Shown here piece by piece: positions 25,796-34,566 of a stretch of 64,000 nucleotides of DNA. Both the position numbers and the translations under genes were made by a program. The stretch is from Rhizobium lusitanum (lineage in GTDB: Bacteria > Pseudomonadota > Alphaproteobacteria > Rhizobiales > Rhizobiaceae): assembly GCF_014189535.1 (NCBI RefSeq), contig NZ_CP050307.1:1054001-1118000 (forward strand), written 5' to 3'. The notes beneath the pieces were generated by a model that saw only the letters and a list, made by a program, of their open reading frames with translations, searched no databases and was not told where the DNA came from. The number at the start of each line of letters is the position of its first letter. Positions within the stretch are counted from its first letter, which is position 1.

Positions 25796-26455
25796 TCAGA
25801 GCGCCGGCTGCTTGGTCTTGCGCAAATAGGGTAGCACGGTATCGAACGAACCAAAGCGAGTGACAGCATCCTCGTTGGATACGGCTGCGGTGATGATGAC
25901 ATCCTCACCCTGCTGCCAGTTCGCCGGCGTGGCGACCTGGTGCTTTGCCGTCAGCTGGATGGAGTCGATGGCGCGCAGGATTTCGTTGAAGTTGCGGCCC
26001 GTCGTCATCGGATAGGTGAGGATCAGCTTGATCTTCTTGTCCGGCCCGATGACGAAGACCGAACGCACCGTAGCATTGTCGGCAGGCGTGCGTCCTTCAG
26101 AGCTTTCGCCAGCGCCGGCCGGCAGCATGTCATACAACTTGGCAACCTTGAGATCCTTGTCGCCGATCAGTGGATATTCGACATCGAAACCGGTGGCAGT
26201 CTTAATGTCGCCCTTCCATTTGGCATGGCTTTCGACCGGATCGACGGAAATGCCGATGACCTTGACGCCGCGTTTCGCAAACTCCTGCTCAAGACCTGCC
26301 ATAGCCCCGAGTTCAGTCGTGCAGACCGGCGTGAAGTTCTTGGGGTGCGAGAACAGCACCGCCCAGCCGCCGCCTATCCAGTCATGGAACTGGATAGGTC
26401 CCTGTGACGTGTCTGCGGTAAAATCCGGTGCGATATCGTTGATACGCAGGCTCAT
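25796..26455 (-). CDS. 1-Cys peroxiredoxin (Prx6/LsfA-like)
   Basis: 219-aa thiol peroxidase from the ATG at 26455, with GGAGGACC upstream. The active-site segment HPKNFTPVCTTELGAM has the PVCTTE form of the 1-Cys Prx6 group, and the long C-terminal domain (GRNFNEILRAIDSIQLTAKH, TPANWQQGEDVIITAAVSNE) is diagnostic. It reduces hydroperoxides. It is last in a block with an FMN reductase, two microproteins and a hydrolase. The Pseudomonas relative LsfA is associated with sulfate starvation, which fits an FMN reductase neighbour. Confidence 0.93.
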   Translation of the reverse strand: MSLRINDIAPDFTADTSQGPIQFHDWIGGGWAVLFSHPKNFTPVCTTELGAMAGLEQEFAKRGVKVIGISVDPVESHAKWKGDIKTATGFDVEYPLIGDKDLKVAKLYDMLPAGAGESSEGRTPADNATVRSVFVIGPDKKIKLILTYPMTTGRNFNEILRAIDSIQLTAKHQVATPANWQQGEDVIITAAVSNEDAVTRFGSFDTVLPYLRKTKQPAL

Positions 26456-26564
26456 GATCGGTCCTCCAAATATAGGGCAGTCGCTGTCAAATGATCGGCG
26501 ACACATATTGGGCAAAAGAAATCCGCCGCAGAATGACGATGAATGCTTTCAAAGAAAAGTCTCA

Positions 26565-27149
26565 TCAAGCGGTCGCGGCGGACACGGATGGAGAAACATA
26601 CGGCCTCCGATGCCGGGCGCGCGCTTTCAGCGTATCCAGCAGAACATAGCCGCTCGGCCAGCGTCCGAAACCGCTTGCGACATTGATATGGCCCGCAAGG
26701 CCGATATTCTTGATGTCTGAGTTCCAGAGACGCCCGAACATCGTAAGGCGGTCTAGCGTCATGTAGATATCGTTGAGGCTGCCGATCGTCATGCTGGGAA
26801 ATGGCAGAGTTTCGGTAGGCATGGTGCCGAAAGAGACCTGCCCCGCATGCAGCGTTTCCGTCGTGGGCAGATCACAGGGCGCAACAAGCAGCGCGCCCTT
26901 CACCCGTCGCGCAGCCGGCCGGCTCGCCAGTCGGGCAGCCAGCAGGCAGCCGAGACTATGGGCAACGATGTAGGCATCGCCTGCTTCCTCCAGCGCCGCT
27001 TCGAGTTTCTCCATCCAATCACGAAGGTTCGGACGATCCCAGTCATCCTGCTCCACCACATGGCCGTCCGGTTGATCCTGCAGCCAATAGCGCTGCCAAT
27101 GCCCTTCGCCCGATCCTGACAGGCCCGGCAATATCAGCACCCTGCTCAT
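26565..27149 (-). CDS. RBBP9/YdeN-type alpha/beta hydrolase
   Basis: 194-aa serine hydrolase of the RBBP9 family. Motifs are LILPGLSGSGEGHWQRYW at the start, the nucleophile elbow YIVAHSLGCLLAARL (Ser near residue 65), and the catalytic His region NIGLAGHINVASGFGRWP. Family members cleave small esters or have unknown substrates. The gene starts directly after the stop of a 47-codon ORF and ends 110 bases before the peroxiredoxin start, consistent with one transcript. Confidence 0.88.
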   Translation of the reverse strand: MSRVLILPGLSGSGEGHWQRYWLQDQPDGHVVEQDDWDRPNLRDWMEKLEAALEEAGDAYIVAHSLGCLLAARLASRPAARRVKGALLVAPCDLPTTETLHAGQVSFGTMPTETLPFPSMTIGSLNDIYMTLDRLTMFGRLWNSDIKNIGLAGHINVASGFGRWPSGYVLLDTLKARARHRRPYVSPSVSAATA

Positions 27150-27293
27150 TCAGAATGCCCCCGCCACAAGCGCGAACAGAAAGATGAAGGAGGAGACGAC
27201 GGTGCAAACTTCGACACCGTGAACGAGACGGGATCGAATGTCACTCGGGACGCGTCTTGCAACCGGTCGCCGGAGATCGAAAGCCAGAGCCAT
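27150..27293 (-). CDS. Small membrane protein, 47 aa, uncharacterised
   Basis: Short ORF of 47 codons plus stop, beginning at an ATG at 27293 with GGGGAG upstream. The first half is basic (RRPVARRVPSDIRSRL) and the second half is a single hydrophobic helix (VVSSFIFLFALVAGAF), predicting a single-pass inner-membrane peptide with N-in topology. Its stop abuts the start of the hydrolase gene with no gap, and the preceding small gene ends 12 bases upstream. The tight packing and good ribosome binding site argue for a real gene. I do not recognise the family. Confidence 0.6.
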   Translation of the reverse strand: MALAFDLRRPVARRVPSDIRSRLVHGVEVCTVVSSFIFLFALVAGAF

Positions 27294-27305
27294 CGCGCGC
27301 TCCCC

Positions 27306-27482
27306 TCAATACCAGGCGATCGGCGTAGAGCACCAGAAGTAGAGCTCGTAGTCACGCGCCGACGGCTCCCGACCGTCGTCGGCGGCAGCCGTTCTGTCGA
27401 TCAGATGAAGAGGCTCATCCTTCCAGTGAATCCACAGCTGGCCAAAGGCCGTCTTCAAGCGGGTGATGACATCGAATTTCAT
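27306..27482 (-). CDS. Small conserved-looking hypothetical protein, 58 aa
   Basis: 58-aa ORF from the ATG at 27482, chosen because GGAGGATAGC directly precedes it. The composition is that of a folded soluble peptide: MKFDVITRLKTAFGQLWIHW, then an acidic stretch and a C-terminal YELYFWCSTPIAWY rich in aromatics with one Cys. It lies 62 bases after the FMN reductase stop and 12 bases before the next small gene. I cannot name the family; its placement suggests an accessory part of the reductase/peroxiredoxin operon. Confidence 0.65.
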   Translation of the reverse strand: MKFDVITRLKTAFGQLWIHWKDEPLHLIDRTAAADDGREPSARDYELYFWCSTPIAWY

Positions 27483-27544
27483 GCTATCCTCCATCTCGTT
27501 GATCCAATTTGCTCAGGTAAAAGATGTTGCCGTCGGACGATCGT

Positions 27545-28105
27545 TCATTCGGCTGCGGCAAGCAGCGCGGTCGCGCCGGGAAAGAAGGCCGAGAGCTCGC
27601 CGACCACCTCGTCGATGCGTTTGGAAAGCGGTTCGGACGAAATCTTGTAATCGGTGAAATCACGATCCGAGGCGTAGACGGCTGTCGGCAGCGTGTGCGC
27701 CATGAAGAAGCCGAAGAGCGGCCGCAGTTGATGTTCCACCATCAGCGCATGGCGATCGCCGCCGCCCGTTGCCGTGATGATGATCGGCTTGGCGCGTAGC
27801 TCATGCGGATCGATGAGATCGATAAGGTGCTTGAAGAGGCCGGGATAGGATCCCTTGTAAGTGGGCGAGCCGATGACGAGCACATCCGAGGCGACGATAT
27901 CCTCGATCACCCGCTTCGCCTGATCGTCCAGATCCTTGCGCCATTGGGCGGCACCGAGCGACGGGCCGACATCGCTCAGATCATAGATGCTGCTCGCAAA
28001 ACCATACTGGTTGGTCGCCAGTTCGGCCACGTTCTGCACGAGTGCATATGTCTTCGACGGGCGATTGAAACTACCAGCGATGCCGACGAGTTTGCGGGCA
28101 ACCAT
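27545..28105 (-). CDS. NAD(P)H-dependent FMN reductase (MsuE/SsuE-like)
   Basis: 186-aa flavodoxin-fold reductase, starting at the ATG at 28105, which best fits AAAGGA; starts 2 or 12 codons earlier are possible. The flavin-binding segments GIAGSFNRPSKTYALVQ at the N-terminus and LVIGSPTYKGSYPGLFKHLI in the middle are typical of reductases supplying FMNH2 to sulfonate monooxygenases. No monooxygenase is in this block, but a peroxiredoxin follows. It heads a five-gene block and is divergent from the GH16 gene. Confidence 0.9.
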   Translation of the reverse strand: MVARKLVGIAGSFNRPSKTYALVQNVAELATNQYGFASSIYDLSDVGPSLGAAQWRKDLDDQAKRVIEDIVASDVLVIGSPTYKGSYPGLFKHLIDLIDPHELRAKPIIITATGGGDRHALMVEHQLRPLFGFFMAHTLPTAVYASDRDFTDYKISSEPLSKRIDEVVGELSAFFPGATALLAAAE

Positions 28106-28410
28106 TCTCATTCCTTTCCGAGCTTCGAACGAGCTTTCCATTGAACGAATATTGTCTATGAAAATGATAGATTAAAAGGAACGACCGTCTCTCCTTGCCC
28201 GGAAAACGGGAAATCTGTTCCGTCCATGGTGGCTCTGTTTCAGTCGCCAGCGCGCGCGACCCGCGCAGGCAGGCAATATTTCCACCTTGAAATGCAAAAA
28301 ATTTTGCCGAGGGGCTGGGCGACAACGTACACGGCCCTATCTCGCAAAATGAGGCGCGAAAATGTTGGCTTTGTGGAGGAGACAACCTAACGCAACGGAA
28401 GAGATTGCCG
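28106..28410. other. Divergent intergenic region, FMN reductase / GH16 gene
   Basis: 305 bases with no credible ORF. It is AT-richer near 28145-28180, where the reductase promoter is expected. A short CCCG/CGGG hairpin lies near 28199-28211. The right end holds the GGAAGAG ribosome binding site of the GH16 gene. I see no convincing operator. Confidence 0.5.
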
Positions 28411-29850
28411 ATGACCGCTAGTGTTCTCAATGCCCTGGGCCAGCCGCTTTATTACAGCGGAACGTCGACAGGTTTCTTCTCCGCCACGGGTTCCGGCCCA
28501 ACGCTCTACGGCACCGATGGAAATGATTCCATGTGGGGCGACGCCTCCGTCAACGTGACGATGCATGGCGGTACCGGCGACGATATCTACTATCTCTATT
28601 CCAGCATCAATCATGCCTACGAAGCGCCCAATGGCGGCATCGATACCATCAGCACCTGGATGGACTATACTCTCCCGGACAATTTCGAGAATCTGACGGT
28701 GACCGGCAACAACCGTCATGCCTATGGCAACAGCGCCGACAATATCATTACCGGCGGCTCAGGCAGCCAGACCATCGATGGTGGCGCCGGCAACGATGTG
28801 CTGACCGGCGGCGGCGGGGCTGATACCTTCATCATCTCCAAGGGTAATGGCAGCGACCTGATCACCGATTTCAGTGACGACGACAAGGTGCGCCTGAACC
28901 AGTACGGGCTGACCTCCTTCGATCAGGTCGCCAGCCATACCACCCAGGAAGGCGCCAATCTGCGGCTGGATCTGGGAAATGGCGAGAGCCTGGTTTTCGC
29001 CAACAAGACCGTCGCTGATCTTCACGAAGATCAGTTTCAACTCGGCCTCGACCGTTCCTCGCTGACGCAAACCTTTTCGGACGACTTCAACTCGCTTTCC
29101 CTCAGCGACGGGACGCAGGGCACCTGGGAAGCGAAGTTTCATTGGGCGCCGGACAAGGGCAGTAGCCTGAACGATGAGTTGCAATGGTATGTCAACCCGT
29201 CCTACGCGCCGACCTCGTCGGTCAATCCGTTTTCAGTTTCCGACGGCGTTTTGACGATCAGCGCCAAAGCGACGCCCGATGCGCTGAAATCGGTCGTGGA
29301 GGATCATGATTATACGTCCGGTATCCTGACCAGCTACTCTTCGTTCTCCCAGACCTACGGATATTTCGAAATGCGGGCAGAGATGCCGCATGATCAGGGC
29401 GCGTGGCCGGCTTTCTGGCTGCTGCCGGAAGACGGGTCTTGGCCGCCGGAACTCGATGTGGTGGAAATGCGCGGGCAGGATCCGAACACGGTCCATGTGA
29501 CGGCGCATTCGAACGCGACGGGCGAGCACACGATGGAATCCATCCCCGTGTCAGTTCCCAGCACAGACGGCTTCCACACCTACGGCGTGCTCTGGGATCA
29601 GGACCAGATCGTCTGGTATTTCGACGACGTCGCCGTAGCGCATGCCGACACGCCGAGCGACATGAACAGCCCCATGTTTATGCTGGTCAATCTCGCCGTC
29701 GGCGGCATTGCCGGTACGCCGGGAGACACCCTGAAGAACGAGGGGTCGGAAATGAAGATCGACTATATCAAGGCCTATTCGCTGGATGATCACACGGCGC
29801 AGACGGCTTCGGCGGTCCAGTCCACCCATACGGCTGACTGGCATATATGA
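28411..29850 (+). CDS. Secreted GH16 beta-glycanase with N-terminal RTX repeats
   Basis: 479-aa extracellular glycanase resembling rhizobial ExsH/PlyA enzymes that trim exopolysaccharide. From the ATG at 28411 there is no Sec signal. Residues about 40-140 carry RTX-like calcium repeats (GGTGDDIYYL, GGAGNDVLTGGGGADTF). The GH16 domain fills the C-terminal half, with DFNSLSL, EMRAEMPHDQGAWPAFWLLP and the catalytic ELDVVEMRG (nucleophile and acid/base Glu about 347 and 352). Export through the facing type I system is likely. The actual polysaccharide substrate is unknown. Confidence 0.92.
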   Translation: MTASVLNALGQPLYYSGTSTGFFSATGSGPTLYGTDGNDSMWGDASVNVTMHGGTGDDIYYLYSSINHAYEAPNGGIDTISTWMDYTLPDNFENLTVTGNNRHAYGNSADNIITGGSGSQTIDGGAGNDVLTGGGGADTFIISKGNGSDLITDFSDDDKVRLNQYGLTSFDQVASHTTQEGANLRLDLGNGESLVFANKTVADLHEDQFQLGLDRSSLTQTFSDDFNSLSLSDGTQGTWEAKFHWAPDKGSSLNDELQWYVNPSYAPTSSVNPFSVSDGVLTISAKATPDALKSVVEDHDYTSGILTSYSSFSQTYGYFEMRAEMPHDQGAWPAFWLLPEDGSWPPELDVVEMRGQDPNTVHVTAHSNATGEHTMESIPVSVPSTDGFHTYGVLWDQDQIVWYFDDVAVAHADTPSDMNSPMFMLVNLAVGGIAGTPGDTLKNEGSEMKIDYIKAYSLDDHTAQTASAVQSTHTADWHI

Positions 29851-29877
29851 TGAGATCCAGGACGCATTAGGCACCCG

Positions 29878-29924
29878 GCGCGGCCGTTTACAATCGCGGC
29901 CGCGCAGTTTCGAAAGCGCGCTTT
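29878..29924. terminator. Hairpins between convergent GH16 and prsE-like genes
   Basis: GCGCGGCCG (29878-29886) pairs perfectly with CGGCCGCGC (29897-29905), and the palindrome AAAGCGCGCTTT follows at 29913-29924. Sitting between two convergent stops, they probably act as a bidirectional terminator, although a T-run is weak. Confidence 0.5.
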
Positions 29925-31233
29925 AATTCCCTTTGAACGCCCGCTTGATCTGATCGGTCATCGGCTTCGTCAAATAGGCAAGAACGCTTCTCGAGCCGGT
30001 CTGCATGAAGGCTTCCACCGGCATGCCGGGAAGCGGCGTCAGATCACCCAGCCGGTCCCATTCCTCCTTCGACGCTTTGGCACGAACGACATAGTAGCTC
30101 TGGCCCGAATGCTGATCGGTCGTCAGATCCGCCGAGATGGTGTCGACGCGACCATTCAGCTCGGGCGTGATGCGCTGATTGAAAGCGGAAAAGCGCAAGG
30201 CGACGACCTGCCCGACGGTAATATGAGCAATATCCTGTGGCGCGAGCTTCAGTTCGGCGACAAGCGCGTCCTTGTCCGGCACGATCTGCATGATCGTTTC
30301 CGCCGGCCCGATCACCGCACCCGCCGCATGGACGTTCAATTGATCGACGATCCCGGCTTGCGGCGCCCTGATGTCTATCCGCTTCAGATCGTCCTCAACG
30401 GCGATCAATCGTTCCGAAAACTGCCCCGTATCGCTCTCGGCCTGCCGCAGCTGATCGGAAACCTCCGAACTGCGATCGTTATCGATCTGAATGATCTGGA
30501 GTTCGGTCTCGGTTATCTTGCCATTGGTCTGCGCGATCGACGAAACGAGATTGCCGAGTTCCCCCGTCAACCGGGCGCTGTCCCTCTGCAACGAATAGAC
30601 CTTCGTCGCCGAAATGATGCCTTGAGCCAGCAATTGCTGGAGGCTGCCGAGCTCCTTGCCGACAAGTTGGATCTCGATCCGCTTGCCGTTCTCCTGCGCG
30701 ACAAGGCCTTCGACTTCCTGCTTCAACTGCTGAATTCTCTCGCGCAACTGGGACTTCTGGCCTTGTCTCGATGCCAACCGATCATTGAAGAGGCGTTGCT
30801 CGCCGGCCAATATGTTATTCACGTCACCATCGCCGCCGTTGGACAACAAATCTGCCGGGAACGCTATCGCGTCCTTGCCATCGCGCTCCGCCACCAGCCG
30901 CGCCGTACGCGCGGCAAGTTCATTCAGGCGCTTCCTGAAAATCGCGAGACTGGCTCTGGTTTGCGTATCATCCAGGCGAATCAAGACCTGACCGGCGTCA
31001 ACGCGGTCGCCGTTCTTCACGCTGATTGCGCTGACAATGCCTCCCTTGAGGTGTTGAACGGGCTTTACGTGGCTGTCGACGACCAGCGTGCCGGAGGAGA
31101 TGACCGCCCCCGAAATCTTTGTCGCCGCCGCAAGGCCGCCCATGATGCCGAACAGGAGAAGGATCGTCGCCAGCACGAACATGGAAAGGCGACGGATGGC
31201 TCGCTCGGTGGAAGACAGGCTCGTGCTCTTCAT
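29923..31233 (-). CDS. prsE: Type I secretion membrane fusion protein (HlyD/PrsE family)
   Basis: 436-aa periplasmic adaptor. One N-terminal membrane helix (FVLATILLLFGIMGGLAAAT), a lipoyl-like half (GTLVVDSHVKPVQHLKGGIV), a long coiled-coil hairpin around residues 110-280, then the C-terminal beta-barrel region with RAPQAGIVDQLNVHAAGAVI. It bridges the inner-membrane ABC exporter to an outer-membrane TolC-like channel, which is not encoded here. Its start overlaps the ATPase stop by four bases. PrsE is named by analogy with rhizobial PrsDE. Confidence 0.88.
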   Translation of the reverse strand: MKSTSLSSTERAIRRLSMFVLATILLLFGIMGGLAAATKISGAVISSGTLVVDSHVKPVQHLKGGIVSAISVKNGDRVDAGQVLIRLDDTQTRASLAIFRKRLNELAARTARLVAERDGKDAIAFPADLLSNGGDGDVNNILAGEQRLFNDRLASRQGQKSQLRERIQQLKQEVEGLVAQENGKRIEIQLVGKELGSLQQLLAQGIISATKVYSLQRDSARLTGELGNLVSSIAQTNGKITETELQIIQIDNDRSSEVSDQLRQAESDTGQFSERLIAVEDDLKRIDIRAPQAGIVDQLNVHAAGAVIGPAETIMQIVPDKDALVAELKLAPQDIAHITVGQVVALRFSAFNQRITPELNGRVDTISADLTTDQHSGQSYYVVRAKASKEEWDRLGDLTPLPGMPVEAFMQTGSRSVLAYLTKPMTDQIKRAFKGN

Positions 31234-32975
31234 CCGCTCACATCCTCGCCGGCGATCATCAGTCGGACTGGCCCGGTCCCAGAAGGTTTCGGGGATGTGC
31301 CAAGTACCTCATCCTTCGGTCCAAAAGCCTGCATTTGGCCGTTGGCAATGATCATGACCTTATCAGCGGCCGCAAGCGCGCTCGGCCTATGCGCGACGAC
31401 GACGGCAATGCCGCCCCGCGCCCGCACGCCGAGCAGGGCTTTGGTCAGGGAGGCCTCCCCTTCGGCATCCAGATTGGAATTCGGCTCGTCGAGAACCACC
31501 AGGAATGGGTCGCCATAAAGTGCGCGCGCCAAGGCAATACGCTGCCTTTGACCGGCGGACAGCCGCGAGCCGCCCTCGCCGATAACGGTATCAAATCCAT
31601 CCGGCAGCTTGACGATCATGTCGTATACGCCGGCCGCCTTTGCGGCCGCGATGATCGGCTCGGGCTGCATGTCCTCGGCGAAGCGGGAAATGTTTTCGGC
31701 AATCGAGCCGTCGAACAGGCCGACATCCTGCGGAAGATATCCGACATGCCGCCCAAGTTCGCTCGGCTCCCATTGCGACAGCGCCGCCTGATCGATCCTG
31801 ATCGCGCCGATGGTGACCGGCCAAAGTCCGGTGATCGCCCTGGCGAGCGACGATTTCCCCGAAGCGCTTGGACCCACGACGCCGAGCACCGTTCCCGCCG
31901 ATATCTTGAACGAGATATTGCGCAGGATGAATTCGCGGCTTCCCGGCGAGGTCAGGCCGATATTCTCGACGCTGAGATCTTTCTGTGGCGTCGGCAGGGC
32001 AACCGCCCACTGTTCGTTCGGGATCAGGTTTAGAAGCTTATTCAGACGCGCCCAGCTTTGCCGGGCGGCCACAAAGCCCTTCCATTGTCCGATAGCAAGC
32101 TCGACCGGAGCAAGCGCGCGGGTGACCATGATCGAACTTGCGATGATGATCCCGCCCGTTGCCTGCTGGTCGATGACGAGGATGGCGCCGACGGCCAGAA
32201 CACCGGACTGAAGCATCATCCGCGATATCTTCGCAATTGTGGTCAGCGTGCCGGCAATGTTGCTCGCAGCTAGCTGATTTGCGAGATAGCCCTCGTTCAT
32301 CGCCGCCCATTTTTCGGTGAGACGACCGCTGAAGCCCATAGCGGCCACGGCTTCCCAGTTTCGTCGCGCGGCCTGCGCGAAGCTGAGACGGGCAGCCGAC
32401 GATTTGGCGGCTTCGAGTGCTGGCCGATGCGACAGCACCTCGGCAAGCACAGTCAGAATAACAAGCAGAATGGCACCGCAAAGCGCGGTGACGCCGATCC
32501 AGAAATGGAACAGGAAGCACAGGGCCAGGTAAAACGGCATCCAGGGCAGATCAAACAGCGCCGCGCAGCCTGCTCCGGACAGGAACGAGCGGACCTGCTC
32601 CAGATCGCGAACGGACTGGAGCCCATCGTCGGACGTTTGCATTTTGGTCGGCAGAAGAACGAGCGAGCCGAAAACCTTCCGGTTCATCCGTTCATCAAGG
32701 GATGCGCCGACACGCGCAAGCAGCATCGAGCGTAGCAGCTCCAGCGCTCCCTGAAATATGAAGAGGGTCGCGGCGATAATCGCGAGGCCCGCCAGCGTCG
32801 GAAGACTACGGCCGGGAATGACCCGATCGTAGACCTGCAGCATGAAGAACGAGCCGGTAAGCGCCAGCACATTGATCGCCGCACTGGCGACCGCGATGCT
32901 GAAGAATGCCTTTCGAAGCGACGAAAGCATCAGGAAGACAAATGTTTGCGGTGGTTCTTTCGCAACAGCAAGCAC
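31230..32975 (-). CDS. prsD: Type I secretion ABC transporter (PrsD-like)
   Basis: 581-aa exporter with fused membrane and ATPase domains. A GTG start at 32975 (AGGATAG upstream) is used; an ATG 15 codons later lacks a ribosome binding site. Residues about 20-300 hold six helices beginning FMLQVYDRVIPGRSLPTLAG, and there is no C39 peptidase domain. Walker A is VVGPSASGKSSLARAITG, the signature is LSAGQRQRIALARALY, and Walker B is LVVLDEPNSNLDAEGE. Dedicated to exporting RTX-type proteins; the adjacent GH16 enzyme is the obvious cargo. Confidence 0.9.
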   Translation of the reverse strand: MLAVAKEPPQTFVFLMLSSLRKAFFSIAVASAAINVLALTGSFFMLQVYDRVIPGRSLPTLAGLAIIAATLFIFQGALELLRSMLLARVGASLDERMNRKVFGSLVLLPTKMQTSDDGLQSVRDLEQVRSFLSGAGCAALFDLPWMPFYLALCFLFHFWIGVTALCGAILLVILTVLAEVLSHRPALEAAKSSAARLSFAQAARRNWEAVAAMGFSGRLTEKWAAMNEGYLANQLAASNIAGTLTTIAKISRMMLQSGVLAVGAILVIDQQATGGIIIASSIMVTRALAPVELAIGQWKGFVAARQSWARLNKLLNLIPNEQWAVALPTPQKDLSVENIGLTSPGSREFILRNISFKISAGTVLGVVGPSASGKSSLARAITGLWPVTIGAIRIDQAALSQWEPSELGRHVGYLPQDVGLFDGSIAENISRFAEDMQPEPIIAAAKAAGVYDMIVKLPDGFDTVIGEGGSRLSAGQRQRIALARALYGDPFLVVLDEPNSNLDAEGEASLTKALLGVRARGGIAVVVAHRPSALAAADKVMIIANGQMQAFGPKDEVLGTSPKPSGTGPVRLMIAGEDVSG

Positions 32976-33461
32976 GTTGCTTCTATCCTTAAGTTAGCCG
33001 TTGGACGGCAACAAAGGATCCGCATCATTGTCCCATCGTCCCCTGTCAAGCCGGGAGACCGGAATGACGCAAAAAGCCAACGACATTCCGATTGTAACGA
33101 TGGAAACTGCCTGCGGCCCCTTGCCTGATCCGCAGCCTGAGAGCGGCTGCGCTATCTACAAGTATCGAATATTATTTGCATTTTATGAAGTCGAAATTTA
33201 TGCCGAATCCAATTTCGGTGAACCCTACCTTAGGATTTCGGGCCATGTTCCATCATGGCACATTGTCCGGTTGCGACACACGATCGATCAAACATGTCAT
33301 GGTGGAAATCATGATGGTCGGCTTGCTAGCACCCGATTTCAAGGCAACGTCGCCCCTCCGCTCCGTCATGCAAAAATCCCCCGGCAGATGGCCGGAGGAT
33401 CAAATAGGCTTTCTTTGAGAAAACGCCGAAGCCTTGCTACTCGCCTGCCCGTAACCTGACC
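32976..33461. other. Intergenic region, prsD-like gene to minE
   Basis: 486 bases of mixed composition, less GC-rich at 33160-33320 than the neighbours. A 131-codon frame from an ATG at 33064 runs nearly to minE, but it crosses the min terminator, shows no domain and has unusual codon use, so I do not call it a gene. The min terminator is at 33371-33400. The prsD promoter should lie at the left end. Confidence 0.5.
33371..33400 (-). terminator. Rho-independent terminator of minCDE
   Basis: Read on the minus strand, a stem ATCC-t-CCGGC paired with GCCGG-g-GGAT (one internal mismatch, five-base loop) is followed directly by TTTTT. It begins 61 bases after the minE stop, so it should end the minCDE transcript. 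Confidence 0.75.
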
Positions 33462-33722
33462 TCAGGCCGCCCGCACGGTTGCACTCAATGGGATCTCAAC
33501 GTCGATTTCCAGCGTCGAGACATGCTCGTTGCAATCCATCGTCACCCGTACCTTGTCCCTGTCGAGCTGCACATGCTTTTCGATCACGGCAAGAATTTCC
33601 TCGCGCAGCAGAAACACCAGATCCGATCCCACTGAAGAGCGTTCGTGGGCCAGAAGCAGTTGCAAACGTTCTCGCGCTGCCGGCGCAGTCCTTTGCTTTC
33701 CAAAAAGACGAAAAATGTTCAT
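33462..33722 (-). CDS. minE: Cell division topological specificity factor MinE
   Basis: 86-aa MinE, which stimulates MinD ATPase and drives pole-to-pole oscillation. The N-terminal [20 protein letters not shown] is the MinD-interacting membrane-seeking part, and the C-terminal half ([20 protein letters not shown]) is the topological specificity domain. The start overlaps the minD stop by four bases. Last gene of minCDE and followed by a good terminator. Confidence 0.95.
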   Translation of the reverse strand: MNIFRLFGKQRTAPAARERLQLLLAHERSSVGSDLVFLLREEILAVIEKHVQLDRDKVRVTMDCNEHVSTLEIDVEIPLSATVRAA

Positions 33723-34534
33723 GCCGCCCTCCGTCCGAAGATCTTGCCGAAAATGTTCCGCTTTTCGCCGGGAATCGTGATCGGTACAATCTCGCCGGCA
33801 AGCCGACGAGCAGCATCGAAATAAGCCATGGCAGGCGCGCTGCGGCTATCGGCAAGCGTGACGGGGGCGCCGATATTGGAGGCACGCAGAACGTCCATGC
33901 TTTCCGGAATGATGCCGAGAAGTGGGATGGACAGGATTTCGAGAACGTCGTCGACCTTGAGCATATCGCCGCGCTCGGCGCGATTGGCATCGTAGCGGGT
34001 GAGCAGCAGATGTTTTTCCATGCGCTCGCCGCGCTCGGCCTTGAGTGTCTTCGAGTCGAGCAGCCCGATGATGCGATCCGAATCGCGCACCGAGGAGACT
34101 TCCGGATTAGTGACGACCACCGCAGTATCGGCGTGACGCATTGCAAGCGTAGCGCCGCGCTCGATCCCAGCCGGGCTGTCGCAGATGATCCAGTCGAAAT
34201 GCTGCCTCAGCTCGTTTATCACGCGCTCCACACCCTCGGGCGTCAGATTGTCCTTGTCGCGGGTCTGCGATGCGGGCAGCAGAAACAGAGTTTCCAGCCG
34301 CTTGTCGCGGATCAGCGCCTGCGGAAGCTTGGCATCGCCCTGAATGACATTGACGAGATCGTAGACGACCCTGCGTTCCGCGCCCATGACCAGATCGAGA
34401 TTGCGCAGCCCGACGTCGAAATCGACGACGACCACTTTCTCATTTCTTTGCGCCAGGGCCGCTCCGAGCGCGGCAGTCGAGGTCGTCTTGCCAACCCCGC
34501 CCTTGCCTGACGTCACTACGATGACTTTCCCCAT
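33719..34534 (-). CDS. minD: Septum site-determining ATPase MinD
   Basis: 271-aa ParA-family ATPase that recruits MinC to the membrane. The deviant Walker A is [16 protein letters not shown] at residues 10-25, with [14 protein letters not shown] and [14 protein letters not shown] as later nucleotide-binding motifs. The amphipathic membrane-targeting helix is at the C-terminus ([14 protein letters not shown]). It sits 32 bases after minC. Intact and typical of Rhizobiales. Confidence 0.97.
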   Translation of the reverse strand: MGKVIVVTSGKGGVGKTTSTAALGAALAQRNEKVVVVDFDVGLRNLDLVMGAERRVVYDLVNVIQGDAKLPQALIRDKRLETLFLLPASQTRDKDNLTPEGVERVINELRQHFDWIICDSPAGIERGATLAMRHADTAVVVTNPEVSSVRDSDRIIGLLDSKTLKAERGERMEKHLLLTRYDANRAERGDMLKVDDVLEILSIPLLGIIPESMDVLRASNIGAPVTLADSRSAPAMAYFDAARRLAGEIVPITIPGEKRNIFGKIFGRRAA

Positions 34535-34566
34535 CTTGCTCTCCTGTTTCCTGACCGGTTTCCGGC

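Noticed and set aside
27146..27355. 69-codon minus-strand frame overlapping the small-gene region
   Set aside because: It overlaps two better small ORFs with clear ribosome binding sites and is Ser/Pro-rich without a credible start.
33064..33459. 131-codon frame with a GGGAG before its ATG, between prsD and minE
   Set aside because: It crosses the min terminator, has no recognisable domain, and its codon use differs between the first and last parts. An orphan gene cannot be fully excluded.
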